Shown: positions 8,470 to 15,297, counted from the stretch's first letter. The stretch: DNA of 20,545 nt from an uncultured Clostridia bacterium (GCA_934130935.1 CAKOYQ010000020.1:1-20545), one strand, 5' to 3'. A program made the numbers and translations. The notes: generated by a model not told the origin, from the letters alone.

Positions 8470-8762
8470 TTCATTTTTCTTCTTTTAGTTTCTACCACTA
8501 ATGGTGGTAATAATGGTATATATCCTTCTCCATTAAAAACATCAACTTCCACTGTCCTTGTAAGTAAATCTGTATACGTATATGATGCTGTTCTATCATT
8601 TTCTTCATATTTTACTACAAAAAGATTAGAATATGCTTTTTCTATTGTACCTTCTTTGGCAAATTCTTTGCTTCTTCCTAAAGAACCTTTAACAATTATC
8701 TTTTGACCAATTTTATCATTAATATCTGTTTTTAAATTTGATATGTCAGTCCTACAAATCAT
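8454..8762 (-). CDS. veg: Veg-family protein
   Basis: A 102-aa protein of the Veg family (DUF1021). Recognisable stretches are IGQKIIVKGSLGRSK near residues 18-32, and FVVKYEEND followed by SYTYTDLLTRTVEV at about 48-74. In Bacillus, Veg stimulates biofilm formation and is expressed from an exceptionally strong vegetative promoter. This copy likewise has a near-consensus promoter. The position directly downstream of yabG matches the Bacillus order yabG-veg. The basic, charged C-terminal tail (KRRKMKEQLV) extends past the conserved core. AGGTGA precedes the ATG. No CGG codon is present. Confidence 0.88.
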   Translation of the reverse strand: MICRTDISNLKTDINDKIGQKIIVKGSLGRSKEFAKEGTIEKAYSNLFVVKYEENDRTASYTYTDLLTRTVEVDVFNGEGYIPLLPPLVVETKRRKMKEQLV

Positions 8763-8792
8763 TAAATCACCTACTTTATTTAAGATACTTTA

Positions 8793-8821
8793 AATATATC
8801 ATTTGGAGGTGATTTTGTCAA
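8793..8821 (-). promoter_or_regulatory. Sigma-A promoter of veg
   Basis: Leftward TTGACA (perfect), a 17-bp spacer and TATATT. The start would be near 8786. Confidence 0.85.
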
Positions 8822-8914
8822 AGCATGTATTTTCTTGTCGTTCCCCTGTATCGCACTCATTTCAAGTCTTACAAGCTACAGCATAGAGTTTGTTACATTT
8901 ATATTACATTTATG

Positions 8915-9487
8915 TTACAAAAATATTACATTCTTTTTTCCTCTTGCTCCAAGCCCATTAACTCCTTTCTTTCCATCTCTTAATTCATCCACAAAATCAT
9001 CTATCGTTATATATTTATTCTTGTCTGTTATTGCTACACTTTTGGCAACAATTAAAGGATCAAGAAAATCTATAAGTATCCTTGCAGGTGATGATGCAAA
9101 ATTTGCTCCTGCTTCCATTAATGCTTCAAAATAACTTTGGCATGCTCCTGCAAATATTACTAAATTTTTATCATTTTTTTGGTCATATTTCCTTGCTTCT
9201 TTTACAGTTTCTATAAAGTGTCTCGAATTTCTATAATTATATATGTCTGTATATCTTGCACCACTTTTTATCATTCCGATCATGACCGCGTTATCACAAG
9301 AATTTCTGGGTTATATATTGTAAGCAATTTATACACTACTTTTGGTTGTTTATTTTCTGATATATTTTTTACTGTTGCATTTAATCCCATCTTCCTGTAA
9401 TACATTATTGATTTTTCACTATATCTTTTGTCTCCATCTGCGGATATTAGTTTTGTATACTTTTTTATAAAGTTCCTAAACAGAACT
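8915..9487 (-). pseudogene. yabG: yabG C-terminal part: interrupted by an element and twice shifted at CGG
   Basis: This is the C-terminal two thirds of YabG, the spore-specific cysteine protease that trims coat proteins and, in clostridia, germination proteins. Recognised segments are ISADGDKRYSEKS, ISENKQPKVVYKLL, YNPEILVIT, YTDIYNYRNSRHF, LVIFAGACQS and EAGANFASSPARILID. About 187 residues are visible against a usual 290 or so. The N-terminal third is missing where the serine recombinase gene begins. The conserved VITGHDGMI motif is split by two extra C bases, at CGG 9286-9288 and CGG 9276-9278. Skipping each C restores T-G-H-D-G-M. The right boundary is approximate. The gene may be reconstituted by element excision or may simply be dead. 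Confidence 0.88.
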
Positions 9488-9491
9488 TTAT
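9467..9491. repeat. Inverted repeat at the yabG/element junction, candidate attachment site
   Basis: Perfect nine-base arms ATAAAGTTC and GAACTTTAT flank a seven-base centre. The repeat spans the stop codon of the outer recombinase and the point where YabG similarity begins. Large serine recombinases act on short imperfect dyads, so this is a plausible crossover region. It has no T-run in the leftward direction, which argues against a terminator. Confidence 0.5.
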
Positions 9492-11023
9492 TCTCCAAAA
9501 CTAAGCATAATCTCAATCTTTCCATCTTTATAAAAGTTGATTGACTTAACTAAGTCATGTATATATTTCATTAAATTGTTTTCATTTTTAAACTTTTTAA
9601 ATTGTTCTCTGATTTCTTGTTTTTGAATTTCCTCATCAATATACTCTGATATTTGTGAGATTCTTTTTTCTCTTTCCTTTATTTGTTCATTAATTTCATT
9701 TCTCTTTTGTGTAAAAATTTCTATTGTTATTTGATTATTAACTTTTTGTAAATACAAATTTTTAATATTTGTTTTCTTTATTTCAATTTCTTTTTTTAAC
9801 ATTTCAATTTCGTTTTTCATCTTTCGCTTATTCGTTATAAATTTATTAGATTCTTCAATAATTTTTTCTTCTGTTATATTTTTAATTGCAGCACTTAAAT
9901 ATTTATATACAATATCTTCTAATTTATTGGTAAAAATAGCTTTTGTATTAGTACATTCTTTATGTTTATTTCTGCCATCAGTACAATAAAAATGGTATAC
10001 TATTCTTCCACTTTCTTTCTGCCTACCACTAACATTCATTATTTTCCCACATTCTCCACATCTAACTAATCCATCCAAATGTCCTTTATAATCCTTTAAT
10101 CTATTTATTTTGGTATTAGTTCTTAACATAGAATTTGCTTTTTCAAATGTTTCTTCATTAATAATCACAGGATGCGTATTAGGTATGATTTCTCTATCTC
10201 TTATTCTTATATAATCTCTCTTTTTTTGTCTATAATCTTCCTTTGTTGATTTCCTTTTATATGTGTTTCCAGTATAAGTTCTATTTCTAATAATTCTATA
10301 TATTATCCCGGCAGTCCATTTATCATAGTAGTTTTTTCCTTTTGATTTTGTCATATCCATATATTGCATTGGTGATGGTACATCTAAAGAATTTAATAAC
10401 TCTGCAATATCTTCCCTTTTCATTCCTCCTATTATTTTCTGAAAAATAAGTCTTACAATATTGCTAACATTATCATCTTCTTTTAATGTTATTTTTCCAT
10501 CTGGTAGTCTTATCTTTTTATACCCATAAGGTGCTATAAATCCCATATAATATCCATCTTCAGATCTTTGTTTCTTAACTGCTTTTATTTTTCTTGATGT
10601 ATCTTTAATATAACGATCATTTATAATACCTTTTATTCCTACCATCATTTCTTTAGCATCATTATTTTTTTGTGAGCTATCATAATCTTCATTTATAGCA
10701 ATGTATCTTATATTATGTTCTGGGAAAAAACGAGTAATATAAAAACTTGTTTCAATAAATTCTCTACCTAGTCTTGAAAAGTCTTTTGTGATGATTGTTT
10801 CGATATTATTTTGTTCTATCTCTTTTAACATTTTTTCAAATGCTGGTCTACAAAAATTAATTCCCGAATATCCCTCATCTATGTATTTCTTGTCTATATG
10901 TATATTGTTCTTTCTCGCATATTCTTCAATTAATTCAATTTGGTTTATTATACTTTCTGAAAAATCTTTGGATTTATTTATATCTTCTTCTGATAACCTA
11001 ATATAAGCACAATTCAACTTCAT
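9488..11023 (-). CDS. Large serine recombinase, outer copy
   Basis: A 511-aa large serine recombinase. The resolvase-type catalytic domain has nucleophile Ser11 in AYIRLSEED and the active-site region TKDFSRLGRE. It is followed by the recombinase domain, a zinc-ribbon (CGECGKIM with a later CTDGRNKHKEC) and a long coiled coil near residues 395-460, as in Tn4451/phiC31-type integrases. It catalyses integration and excision at short attachment sites. The ATG at 11023 is preferred over an in-frame GTG at 11032 because GAGG overlaps the upstream stop, coupling its translation to the preceding recombinase. It ends inside the junction inverted repeat. No CGG codon is in frame. Confidence 0.93.
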   Translation of the reverse strand: MKLNCAYIRLSEEDINKSKDFSESIINQIELIEEYARKNNIHIDKKYIDEGYSGINFCRPAFEKMLKEIEQNNIETIITKDFSRLGREFIETSFYITRFFPEHNIRYIAINEDYDSSQKNNDAKEMMVGIKGIINDRYIKDTSRKIKAVKKQRSEDGYYMGFIAPYGYKKIRLPDGKITLKEDDNVSNIVRLIFQKIIGGMKREDIAELLNSLDVPSPMQYMDMTKSKGKNYYDKWTAGIIYRIIRNRTYTGNTYKRKSTKEDYRQKKRDYIRIRDREIIPNTHPVIINEETFEKANSMLRTNTKINRLKDYKGHLDGLVRCGECGKIMNVSGRQKESGRIVYHFYCTDGRNKHKECTNTKAIFTNKLEDIVYKYLSAAIKNITEEKIIEESNKFITNKRKMKNEIEMLKKEIEIKKTNIKNLYLQKVNNQITIEIFTQKRNEINEQIKEREKRISQISEYIDEEIQKQEIREQFKKFKNENNLMKYIHDLVKSINFYKDGKIEIMLSFGE

Positions 11024-11033
11024 ATTATGCACC

Positions 11034-12599
11034 TCATTCCAAATTAAACTTCACATATATTTTTACTTGTTTGTCTTGCATAATTTCAATTTTATCTATC
11101 AAATCCATTAAAATTTGTTTATTAGGTTTTTCTAAATCCAAAAATTCTTTTATCTTTTTTTCGACAACAGATGTATTCTCACCATTTTTATTTATTTCTT
11201 TTACAATTTGATTTAATTCATTAACTTTATTGATATAATTATTTTTATCATCTTCTAGTTGCTTTTTTATTTCTATAAATTCTTCTTCTGATATTACATT
11301 ACTGATCTTATCTATATATAGATTTTTTAAAGCCTCTTTCAGATTTTCTATTTTCTTATTGTATTTAAAAATTTCACTTCCCAAATTTTGTGTTTCACAC
11401 TTATTTTTTGCTTTTTGCTTACCTATTTTTTCTAGATCCTTTTTATTAACATATTTACGAAATGTATCTCTTAAATAACTTATAACTATATCATTTAGTT
11501 TCTTTTCTTGAAAATAATGTAGACTACAAATCCCATGTCTATATCTAATATTGTTAGAACAGCAATAATATGTTTCGATATTATCCTCTTTGTTTTTCCT
11601 TTTATTTATTCTTCTCCTAACACTCATCACTCTGCCACAATCACCACATACTACCAATCCTTTCAGCAAATAACTATATCCTTTGGCAGTTTTTGTATCA
11701 TTATTCTTTTTCATTTTTTTTACATTTTCAAAATCTTCTTTGCTAATTATTGGTTCAACACAATTTTCAACAATAATCCAATCTTCCTCTTTTAGTTTTA
11801 TTTTCTTTTTGCTCTTATAATTGACTTTGTCATATTTTCTTTGAATCATATTTCCAATATAAATAGGATTTGTTAGTATTTGGTTTATGGTACTAAGGCT
11901 CCATAAATAAGTTGTAAATGTCTTTTTTATATTCTTACCATTATATATTGATGGTGGACTAATTTTTTCATCTGATAACGTTCTTGCAATCATGGTAGGC
12001 TTAATTCCTTCTAACCTCATCTTGAAAATTCTCTTTACAATTTTACTTGAATATTCATCTATAACAAATTTACAATTATCTTCTTCTGATCTTTTATATC
12101 CATATGGAACTGTACTTCCCATATATAAGCCTTGCTTCATTTTATTCTGTCTAACACTTTTTATTTTCTTTGATGTGTCTTTTAAATACCAATCATTAAT
12201 AATTGTTTGAAATGGAATCATATCTTCCACTCCATTTGGATTGAATGTATCAAAGTTTTCTAATATGGCTATATACCTTATATTATGTTCTGGAAAGTAT
12301 CTAAACATATAATGACTTGTTTCAATAAAATCTCTACCTAACCTTGATGTATCTTTTGTAATTACTGTTGTTATATTTCCATTTTCAATTTCACAAATCA
12401 TCCTTTTAAAATTTGGTCTTTCAAAATTTCCACCACTATATCCATCATCAATAAAAAATTCACAAGTTCCCAAATTATTCTGCAATACATATTTTTGTAT
12501 CAGATCTCTTTGGTTACTTACACTTTCACTCTCACCTTCTTTCTCATCCTCTTTTGACAATCTAATGTATGCTGCAACTCTTGGATTTCTTATTATCAT
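11034..12599 (-). CDS. Large serine recombinase, inner copy
   Basis: A 521-aa large serine recombinase paralogous to its downstream neighbour. The catalytic Ser15 is in AYIRLSKED and the active-site region is TKDTSRLGRD. The recombinase domain follows, then a zinc-ribbon (CGDCGRVM with a distant YYCC and GIC) and a coiled-coil stretch near 390-480. The two proteins are diverged, so the pair may function together as in other elements with tandem serine recombinases, or one may set directionality. The gene has a strong promoter immediately upstream with an embedded palindrome, and AAGGAGG before the ATG. No in-frame CGG was seen. Confidence 0.93.
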   Translation of the reverse strand: MIIRNPRVAAYIRLSKEDEKEGESESVSNQRDLIQKYVLQNNLGTCEFFIDDGYSGGNFERPNFKRMICEIENGNITTVITKDTSRLGRDFIETSHYMFRYFPEHNIRYIAILENFDTFNPNGVEDMIPFQTIINDWYLKDTSKKIKSVRQNKMKQGLYMGSTVPYGYKRSEEDNCKFVIDEYSSKIVKRIFKMRLEGIKPTMIARTLSDEKISPPSIYNGKNIKKTFTTYLWSLSTINQILTNPIYIGNMIQRKYDKVNYKSKKKIKLKEEDWIIVENCVEPIISKEDFENVKKMKKNNDTKTAKGYSYLLKGLVVCGDCGRVMSVRRRINKRKNKEDNIETYYCCSNNIRYRHGICSLHYFQEKKLNDIVISYLRDTFRKYVNKKDLEKIGKQKAKNKCETQNLGSEIFKYNKKIENLKEALKNLYIDKISNVISEEEFIEIKKQLEDDKNNYINKVNELNQIVKEINKNGENTSVVEKKIKEFLDLEKPNKQILMDLIDKIEIMQDKQVKIYVKFNLE

Positions 12600-12618
12600 T
12601 TTTCCTCCTTGAAGAAAA

Positions 12619-12663
12619 AATGCCTATCATAGGCATTATAACGTATAAGAAATAATTTGTCAG
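12619..12663 (-). promoter_or_regulatory. Recombinase promoter with overlapping palindrome and T-run
   Basis: Leftward CTGACA (12658-12663), a 17-bp spacer and a perfect TATAAT (12635-12640). A palindrome with nine-base arms (AATGCCTAT and ATAGGCATT, 12619-12637) overlaps the -10 and the start point and is followed by six T. It could be a repressor operator that blocks the recombinase promoter, an early terminator for readthrough from upstream, or both. The -35 overlaps the stop codon of the 38-aa gene. Confidence 0.7.
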
Positions 12664-12776
12664 CCCATTCTAGACATATTTGTTTCTAAATATTTTTCAA
12701 ATGTTTTTAATATTTTACTTTCAATGTTTTCAGCATCTTTATCATAAATAATAACAACCTTTTCATCATTCTTCAT
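12660..12776 (-). CDS. Small protein, 38 aa, upstream of the recombinases
   Basis: The reading frame starts MKNDEKVVIIYDKDAEN and ends TNMSRMG. A GAGG site lies about ten bases before the ATG. It is charged, with a short hydrophobic beta-like stretch (KVVIIYD) followed by a probable amphipathic helix; there is no membrane segment. The context suggests a role in element control or as a recombination accessory factor, but no family was recognised. It lies immediately before the recombinase promoter. Confidence 0.6.
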   Translation of the reverse strand: MKNDEKVVIIYDKDAENIESKILKTFEKYLETNMSRMG

Positions 12777-12873
12777 TATACTTACCTCACAAATTCAGAT
12801 GGCTTTATTTAAAAATATGAAGAATTTTTATTGTTTATGATTAATAATTTAATGTTTAAATTTATTACTATTA

Positions 12874-13299
12874 TTAATCCCATTTAATTTTTTTAGGAAC
12901 AGCATAAGAAACTTTATTTTCAAAATCTTTCTTTACTCTATATTCCTTAGCTCTATCATGATAATCATAAATACTTGAATTCCAATTTCTAAAAGCTCTA
13001 TTGTTAATTGTCCTTCCTTTTGATAATTCAAAACCGGCTTGTCTATGTAAAATATCCATTGAAGCATCTAATCGTTCGTTTTTGCTACTTTGTCTTTTCT
13101 TCCTAGCAAATTCCTTTTTTTGATTTCTATGCCTTATAGTAGTTTCCAGTTTCCTTGTTGTTTTTTCATTAATATATCTTAAATCTGTTTTTATAACCTT
13201 TGAAACATACTGTTTCGTTACCTTTAATTTATTTGCTATCTCAATAGTATTCAACTTTTCTTCATAATAGAACACAATTATTCTTTCTTTTTTATTCAT
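12874..13299 (-). CDS. Helix-turn-helix DNA-binding protein, 141 aa
   Basis: The N-terminal 45 residues form a sigma-region-4-like helix-turn-helix, including NTIEIANKLKVTKQYVSKVI. The remainder is very basic (RKLETTIRHRNQKKEFARKKRQS) and ends in a polar, aromatic-rich tail. The ATG at 13299 is chosen over one nine bases upstream because GGAG sits at the right distance from it. It is probably a DNA-binding regulator of the element. Similar small HTH proteins are common in Firmicutes mobile elements, but the specific family was not identified. Confidence 0.7.
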   Translation of the reverse strand: MNKKERIIVFYYEEKLNTIEIANKLKVTKQYVSKVIKTDLRYINEKTTRKLETTIRHRNQKKEFARKKRQSSKNERLDASMDILHRQAGFELSKGRTINNRAFRNWNSSIYDYHDRAKEYRVKKDFENKVSYAVPKKIKWD

Positions 13300-13458
13300 T
13301 TCAACCATCTCCAGATTTTTTGGTTGACTTTTTGTCTACAACTTTTGAACACAATAATACTAATATAGTCCACTTGTTAAGTCATCTATGTAATCCGAAA
13401 ATTCTTTTCCATGAAGGTCTGATAATTTAGGTGTACGATAGAATTTTCTTTTGCTTTT

Positions 13459-13557
13459 TTATTTTAATTGATGTAATCTAAAAGTATTAATAATTGCCAT
13501 AATTGATAATGCTATGCAACCAATAATTAATAACAAAATAATTATCTTTTCCATCAT
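13459..13557 (-). CDS. Small single-pass membrane protein, possibly truncated
   Basis: A 32-aa reading frame made almost entirely of one hydrophobic helix (IIILLLIIGCIALSIMAI) with a short basic tail (TFRLHQLK). The ATG overlaps the stop of the preceding 64-aa gene, and GGAG lies six bases upstream, indicating coupling. After its TAA the same frame stays open for 32 further codons to a TAG at 13360-13362, with a polar sequence (FYRTPKLSDLHGKEFSDY). The present protein may therefore be the front of a longer membrane-anchored protein cut by a nonsense mutation. Confidence 0.55.
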   Translation of the reverse strand: MMEKIIILLLIIGCIALSIMAIINTFRLHQLK

Positions 13558-13748
13558 ACCAACTCCAAATTATTCAATATTTTTTCTGCCTTTTCTTTGG
13601 CTTGTGCTTTATCATACATAATAATTGCTAGCCATGTTGCTTCTCTTAATTTCTTTGCTGTCATTCTACTGTAATCTGATTTATTCTCTTGTCGCATTTG
13701 ATTAAATCCTATTGCCATATAATTCATAAAATCTTTTACATCATCCAT
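13554..13748 (-). CDS. Small hypothetical protein, 64 aa
   Basis: A 64-aa, probably all-helical soluble protein (FMNYMAIGFNQMRQENKSDY, then KLREATWLAIIMYDKAQAKEKAEKIL). GGAGGT precedes the ATG by nine bases, and its stop overlaps the next ATG. No family was recognised. It belongs to the element's cluster of small leftward genes. Confidence 0.6.
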   Translation of the reverse strand: MDDVKDFMNYMAIGFNQMRQENKSDYSRMTAKKLREATWLAIIMYDKAQAKEKAEKILNNLELV

Positions 13749-13772
13749 ATTGGCTTACCTCCATTTCTTTCA

Positions 13773-13803
13773 TAGTAGAAGGATAAATTTTATCCTTCTA
13801 CTA
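13773..13803. repeat. Perfect 15-bp inverted repeat upstream of the 64-aa gene
   Basis: Arms of 15 bases around a one-base centre form a very stable hairpin. Neither side has a T-run, so it may be an RNA-processing or translational control structure rather than a terminator. The adjacent 13804-13906 is extremely AT-rich and shows nothing else clear. Confidence 0.6.
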
Positions 13804-13906
13804 GATAGGTGTCCTCAAAATTTCAAAAATCGGAAATTTTCTTAAAACTTTTTAAAAAAATTTTACTTTTTATAATTTTTACTTAATTTTCTAAAAATCG
13901 AAATCC

Positions 13907-14037
13907 TTATTGTTGTGCACATTCATCATAGAATTGTCCATCTATTTTTGATGTTTTTTTTATTATTGGTTCAAATTCTAAAAGTATTTTTCTATTTCCA
14001 AATTACTTAAACTATAATTATTAAAATTTTCACTCAT
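13907..14037 (-). pseudogene. Remnant of a conjugative-element HTH gene
   Basis: The frame begins at an ATG overlapping the stop of the preceding sigma-like gene and reads MSENFNNYSLSNLEIEKYF before a stop. With one base restored it continues LLEFEPIIKKTSKIDGQFYDEC. This resembles the start of the helix-turn-helix proteins that follow sigma-like genes in Firmicutes conjugative transposons. The rest of the gene is gone. The shift is a deletion in an A-run and does not involve CGG. Confidence 0.5.
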
Positions 14038-14306
14038 AACATTGCCTCCTTAATACATTCGATTTTTGTTTTTAATGTTTCTCTCCTGTTATAGATAGTT
14101 CTTTCTGTTGTATCTAAATAAATTGCCACTTCCTTTAGTAAATATTGTTCTTTATACATATATGTAAAAAAGAACACCAACTTTTCATTGAAAGTTAGTG
14201 CTCTTTTTAAGTCAAACATACCCAAATCATCCATTAATTTATTAAGTTTATTTACAATATCAGTTTTTTCTTCTTCTGTTAATTTTTCTGTTAAATAATT
14301 CTTCAT
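14034..14306 (-). CDS. Sigma-70 region 4-like HTH protein, 90 aa
   Basis: A 90-aa protein whose C-terminal half fits a sigma-region-4 or LuxR-like helix-turn-helix (FNEKLVFFFTYMYKEQYLLKEVAIYLDTTERTIYNRR, written here in part: LLKEVAIYLDTTERTIYNRR at about 56-75). The N-terminal 30 residues are acidic and helical. Small proteins of this type, paired with a following HTH gene, regulate conjugative transposons; here the partner is a remnant. GGAGGT precedes the ATG. It is the first leftward gene from the divergent control region. Confidence 0.65.
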   Translation of the reverse strand: MKNYLTEKLTEEEKTDIVNKLNKLMDDLGMFDLKRALTFNEKLVFFFTYMYKEQYLLKEVAIYLDTTERTIYNRRETLKTKIECIKEAML

Positions 14307-14403
14307 TTTATTACCTCCAAATCTTTACTGGAACTTGTCCATCAAAATTTGAAAGCAACAAAAATATAAAATTACTAACCTCCTCCCCCCAAAAAAAATT
14401 AAC

Positions 14404-14488
14404 TGTCAGAATTGTTAAGCAACGATAAATATTCTTGAGTTTTTTAAGAATTTATCTTTTGTATGTTACTTAAAAATTCTAACAGACA
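14404..14488. repeat. Long imperfect dyad in the divergent control region
   Basis: The left arm (about 14404-14437) and right arm (about 14446-14488) match after small gaps. Shared blocks include TGTC, AGAATT, TTAAG, AAC, GATAAAT and TTCTT, around a T-rich loop. It may be an RNA leader structure for the leftward genes, a replication or transfer signal, or a miniature element. Positions 14307-14403 hold only a weak open frame ending NFDGQVPVKIWR that lacks a good start. Confidence 0.45.
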
Positions 14489-14513
14489 ACTTCTGGAGGC
14501 ATTATATACATTA

Positions 14514-14535
14514 TTCGACAAAAAAGTCTGTCGAA
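14514..14535. promoter_or_regulatory. Two inverted Spo0A boxes
   Basis: TTCGACA (14514-14520) and TGTCGAA (14529-14535) are perfect matches to the Spo0A recognition heptamer TGTCGAA in opposite orientations, eight bases apart. The left one, read leftward, extends to TTTTGTCGAAT. The pair sits between the leftward gene cluster and the XRE gene. It may alternatively be an unrelated palindromic operator. Confidence 0.5.
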
Positions 14536-14623
14536 TTCTGTTGTGATATTTTGTAGTATTTTGTTGTTTTTCTTGGTAAGCCAAAAGTAAAATATTGGAA
14601 TTCAGGTAGTTTGCTAGAATAAA

Positions 14624-14664
14624 CATATCAGTTTTGATATGTAAATTTGGTCAAAACTGGTATG
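14624..14664. promoter_or_regulatory. Paired operator for the XRE regulator
   Basis: Two inverted 14-bp sites of form CATAYCAGTTTTGA lie at 14624-14637 and, reversed, at 14651-14664. The first is itself part of the perfect palindrome CATATCA-GTTT-TGATATG. They lie 47-87 bp before the XRE start and cover its likely promoter, as expected for autorepression. Confidence 0.65.
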
Positions 14665-14710
14665 TAATTTTTTTCATAAGAATTATAAAATTATAGATGG
14701 AGGATTGGCT

Positions 14711-15091
14711 ATGAATTACAATGAAGTAGGTGAAAGAATTAGAAAAATTCGAGAAACAGAATTAAAGAAAACTAGAGAAGAATTTGCAGAAGAAATTGGT
14801 ATAAGTCCTATCACTCTTACAAGATTAGAAAATGCAAGTGGTAAAGTAACTAATATCGAATTTTTTTTGAAAATTGCAGAGCTAACTGGTTATACTTTAG
14901 ATGAATTAACACAAGATATTAATAATTATAGTAAAGAAAAAGCTATAAAGAAAATAAATTATTTGCTAAATATTGTTTCAGTTGAAGAATTAGAATACAT
15001 TTATGCAAATACAAAACAATTTATTCAATTTTGTCATCAGAACGAAATTAGAACCCTTAAAGATATTAAAGAAGATTCTAAAAATAAATAA
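14711..15091 (+). CDS. XRE-family transcriptional regulator
   Basis: A 126-aa protein with an N-terminal XRE/Cro-type helix-turn-helix at about residues 5-63 (VGERIRKIRETELKKTREEF, then AEEIGISPITLTRLENASG). An acidic helical C-terminal half follows, perhaps for dimerisation. The ATG at 14711 is preferred over a TTG six bases upstream because GGAGG is seven bases before it. It is the only clear rightward gene of this region and is divergent from the element's recombinase side, the usual arrangement for an element repressor. Paired operator-like sites precede it. No protease-sensor domain is visible. Confidence 0.85.
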   Translation: MNYNEVGERIRKIRETELKKTREEFAEEIGISPITLTRLENASGKVTNIEFFLKIAELTGYTLDELTQDINNYSKEKAIKKINYLLNIVSVEELEYIYANTKQFIQFCHQNEIRTLKDIKEDSKNK

Positions 15092-15135
15092 ATTTAAAAA
15101 TAGAGATTCCATTTTCTAAAACAATCGGAATATAA

Positions 15136-15297
15136 AAAATCTCTGAGAGTATAGAAAATGTATTTCCAACAGACATGTCTTTATTAAAAGTGTTATATCT
15201 ATCAACATTAAAAGCAGAGAAAAAATGGTCAAGAATGGTTGATAAATGGGATTTATGCTTATCTCAATTTAGAATTATGTATGAAGGCAGAATATAA
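15136..15297 (+). pseudogene. IS256-family transposase, C-terminal remnant
   Basis: The last 46 codons (NVFPTDMSLLKVLYLSTLKA, then WDLCLSQFRIMYEGRI) match the end of IS256/mutator-type transposases. A stop codon lies about 20 bases upstream of the recognisable part, and no catalytic D-D-E region is present, so about 350 residues are missing. Between the XRE stop and this fragment there is an inverted pair CATTTTCTA/TAGAAAATG of unclear meaning. Confidence 0.75.

Noticed and set aside
8825..8900. Possible CRISPR-like or repeat sequence before veg
   Set aside because: No repeat recurs in the window. The segment contains only short AT-rich tandem similarities (TTACATTTAT) and one six-base pair of arms.
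13773..13803. Rho-independent terminator
   Set aside because: The hairpin is strong, but neither direction has the required T-run.
14322..14380. Short frame ending NFDGQVPVKIWR before the sigma-like gene
   Set aside because: A GGAGGAGG is present, but no ATG, GTG or TTG lies at proper spacing, so I could not support it as a gene.
14444..14626. 60-aa leftward frame in the divergent control region
   Set aside because: It has no ribosome site and overlaps the dyad and the Spo0A-like boxes; the composition looks random.
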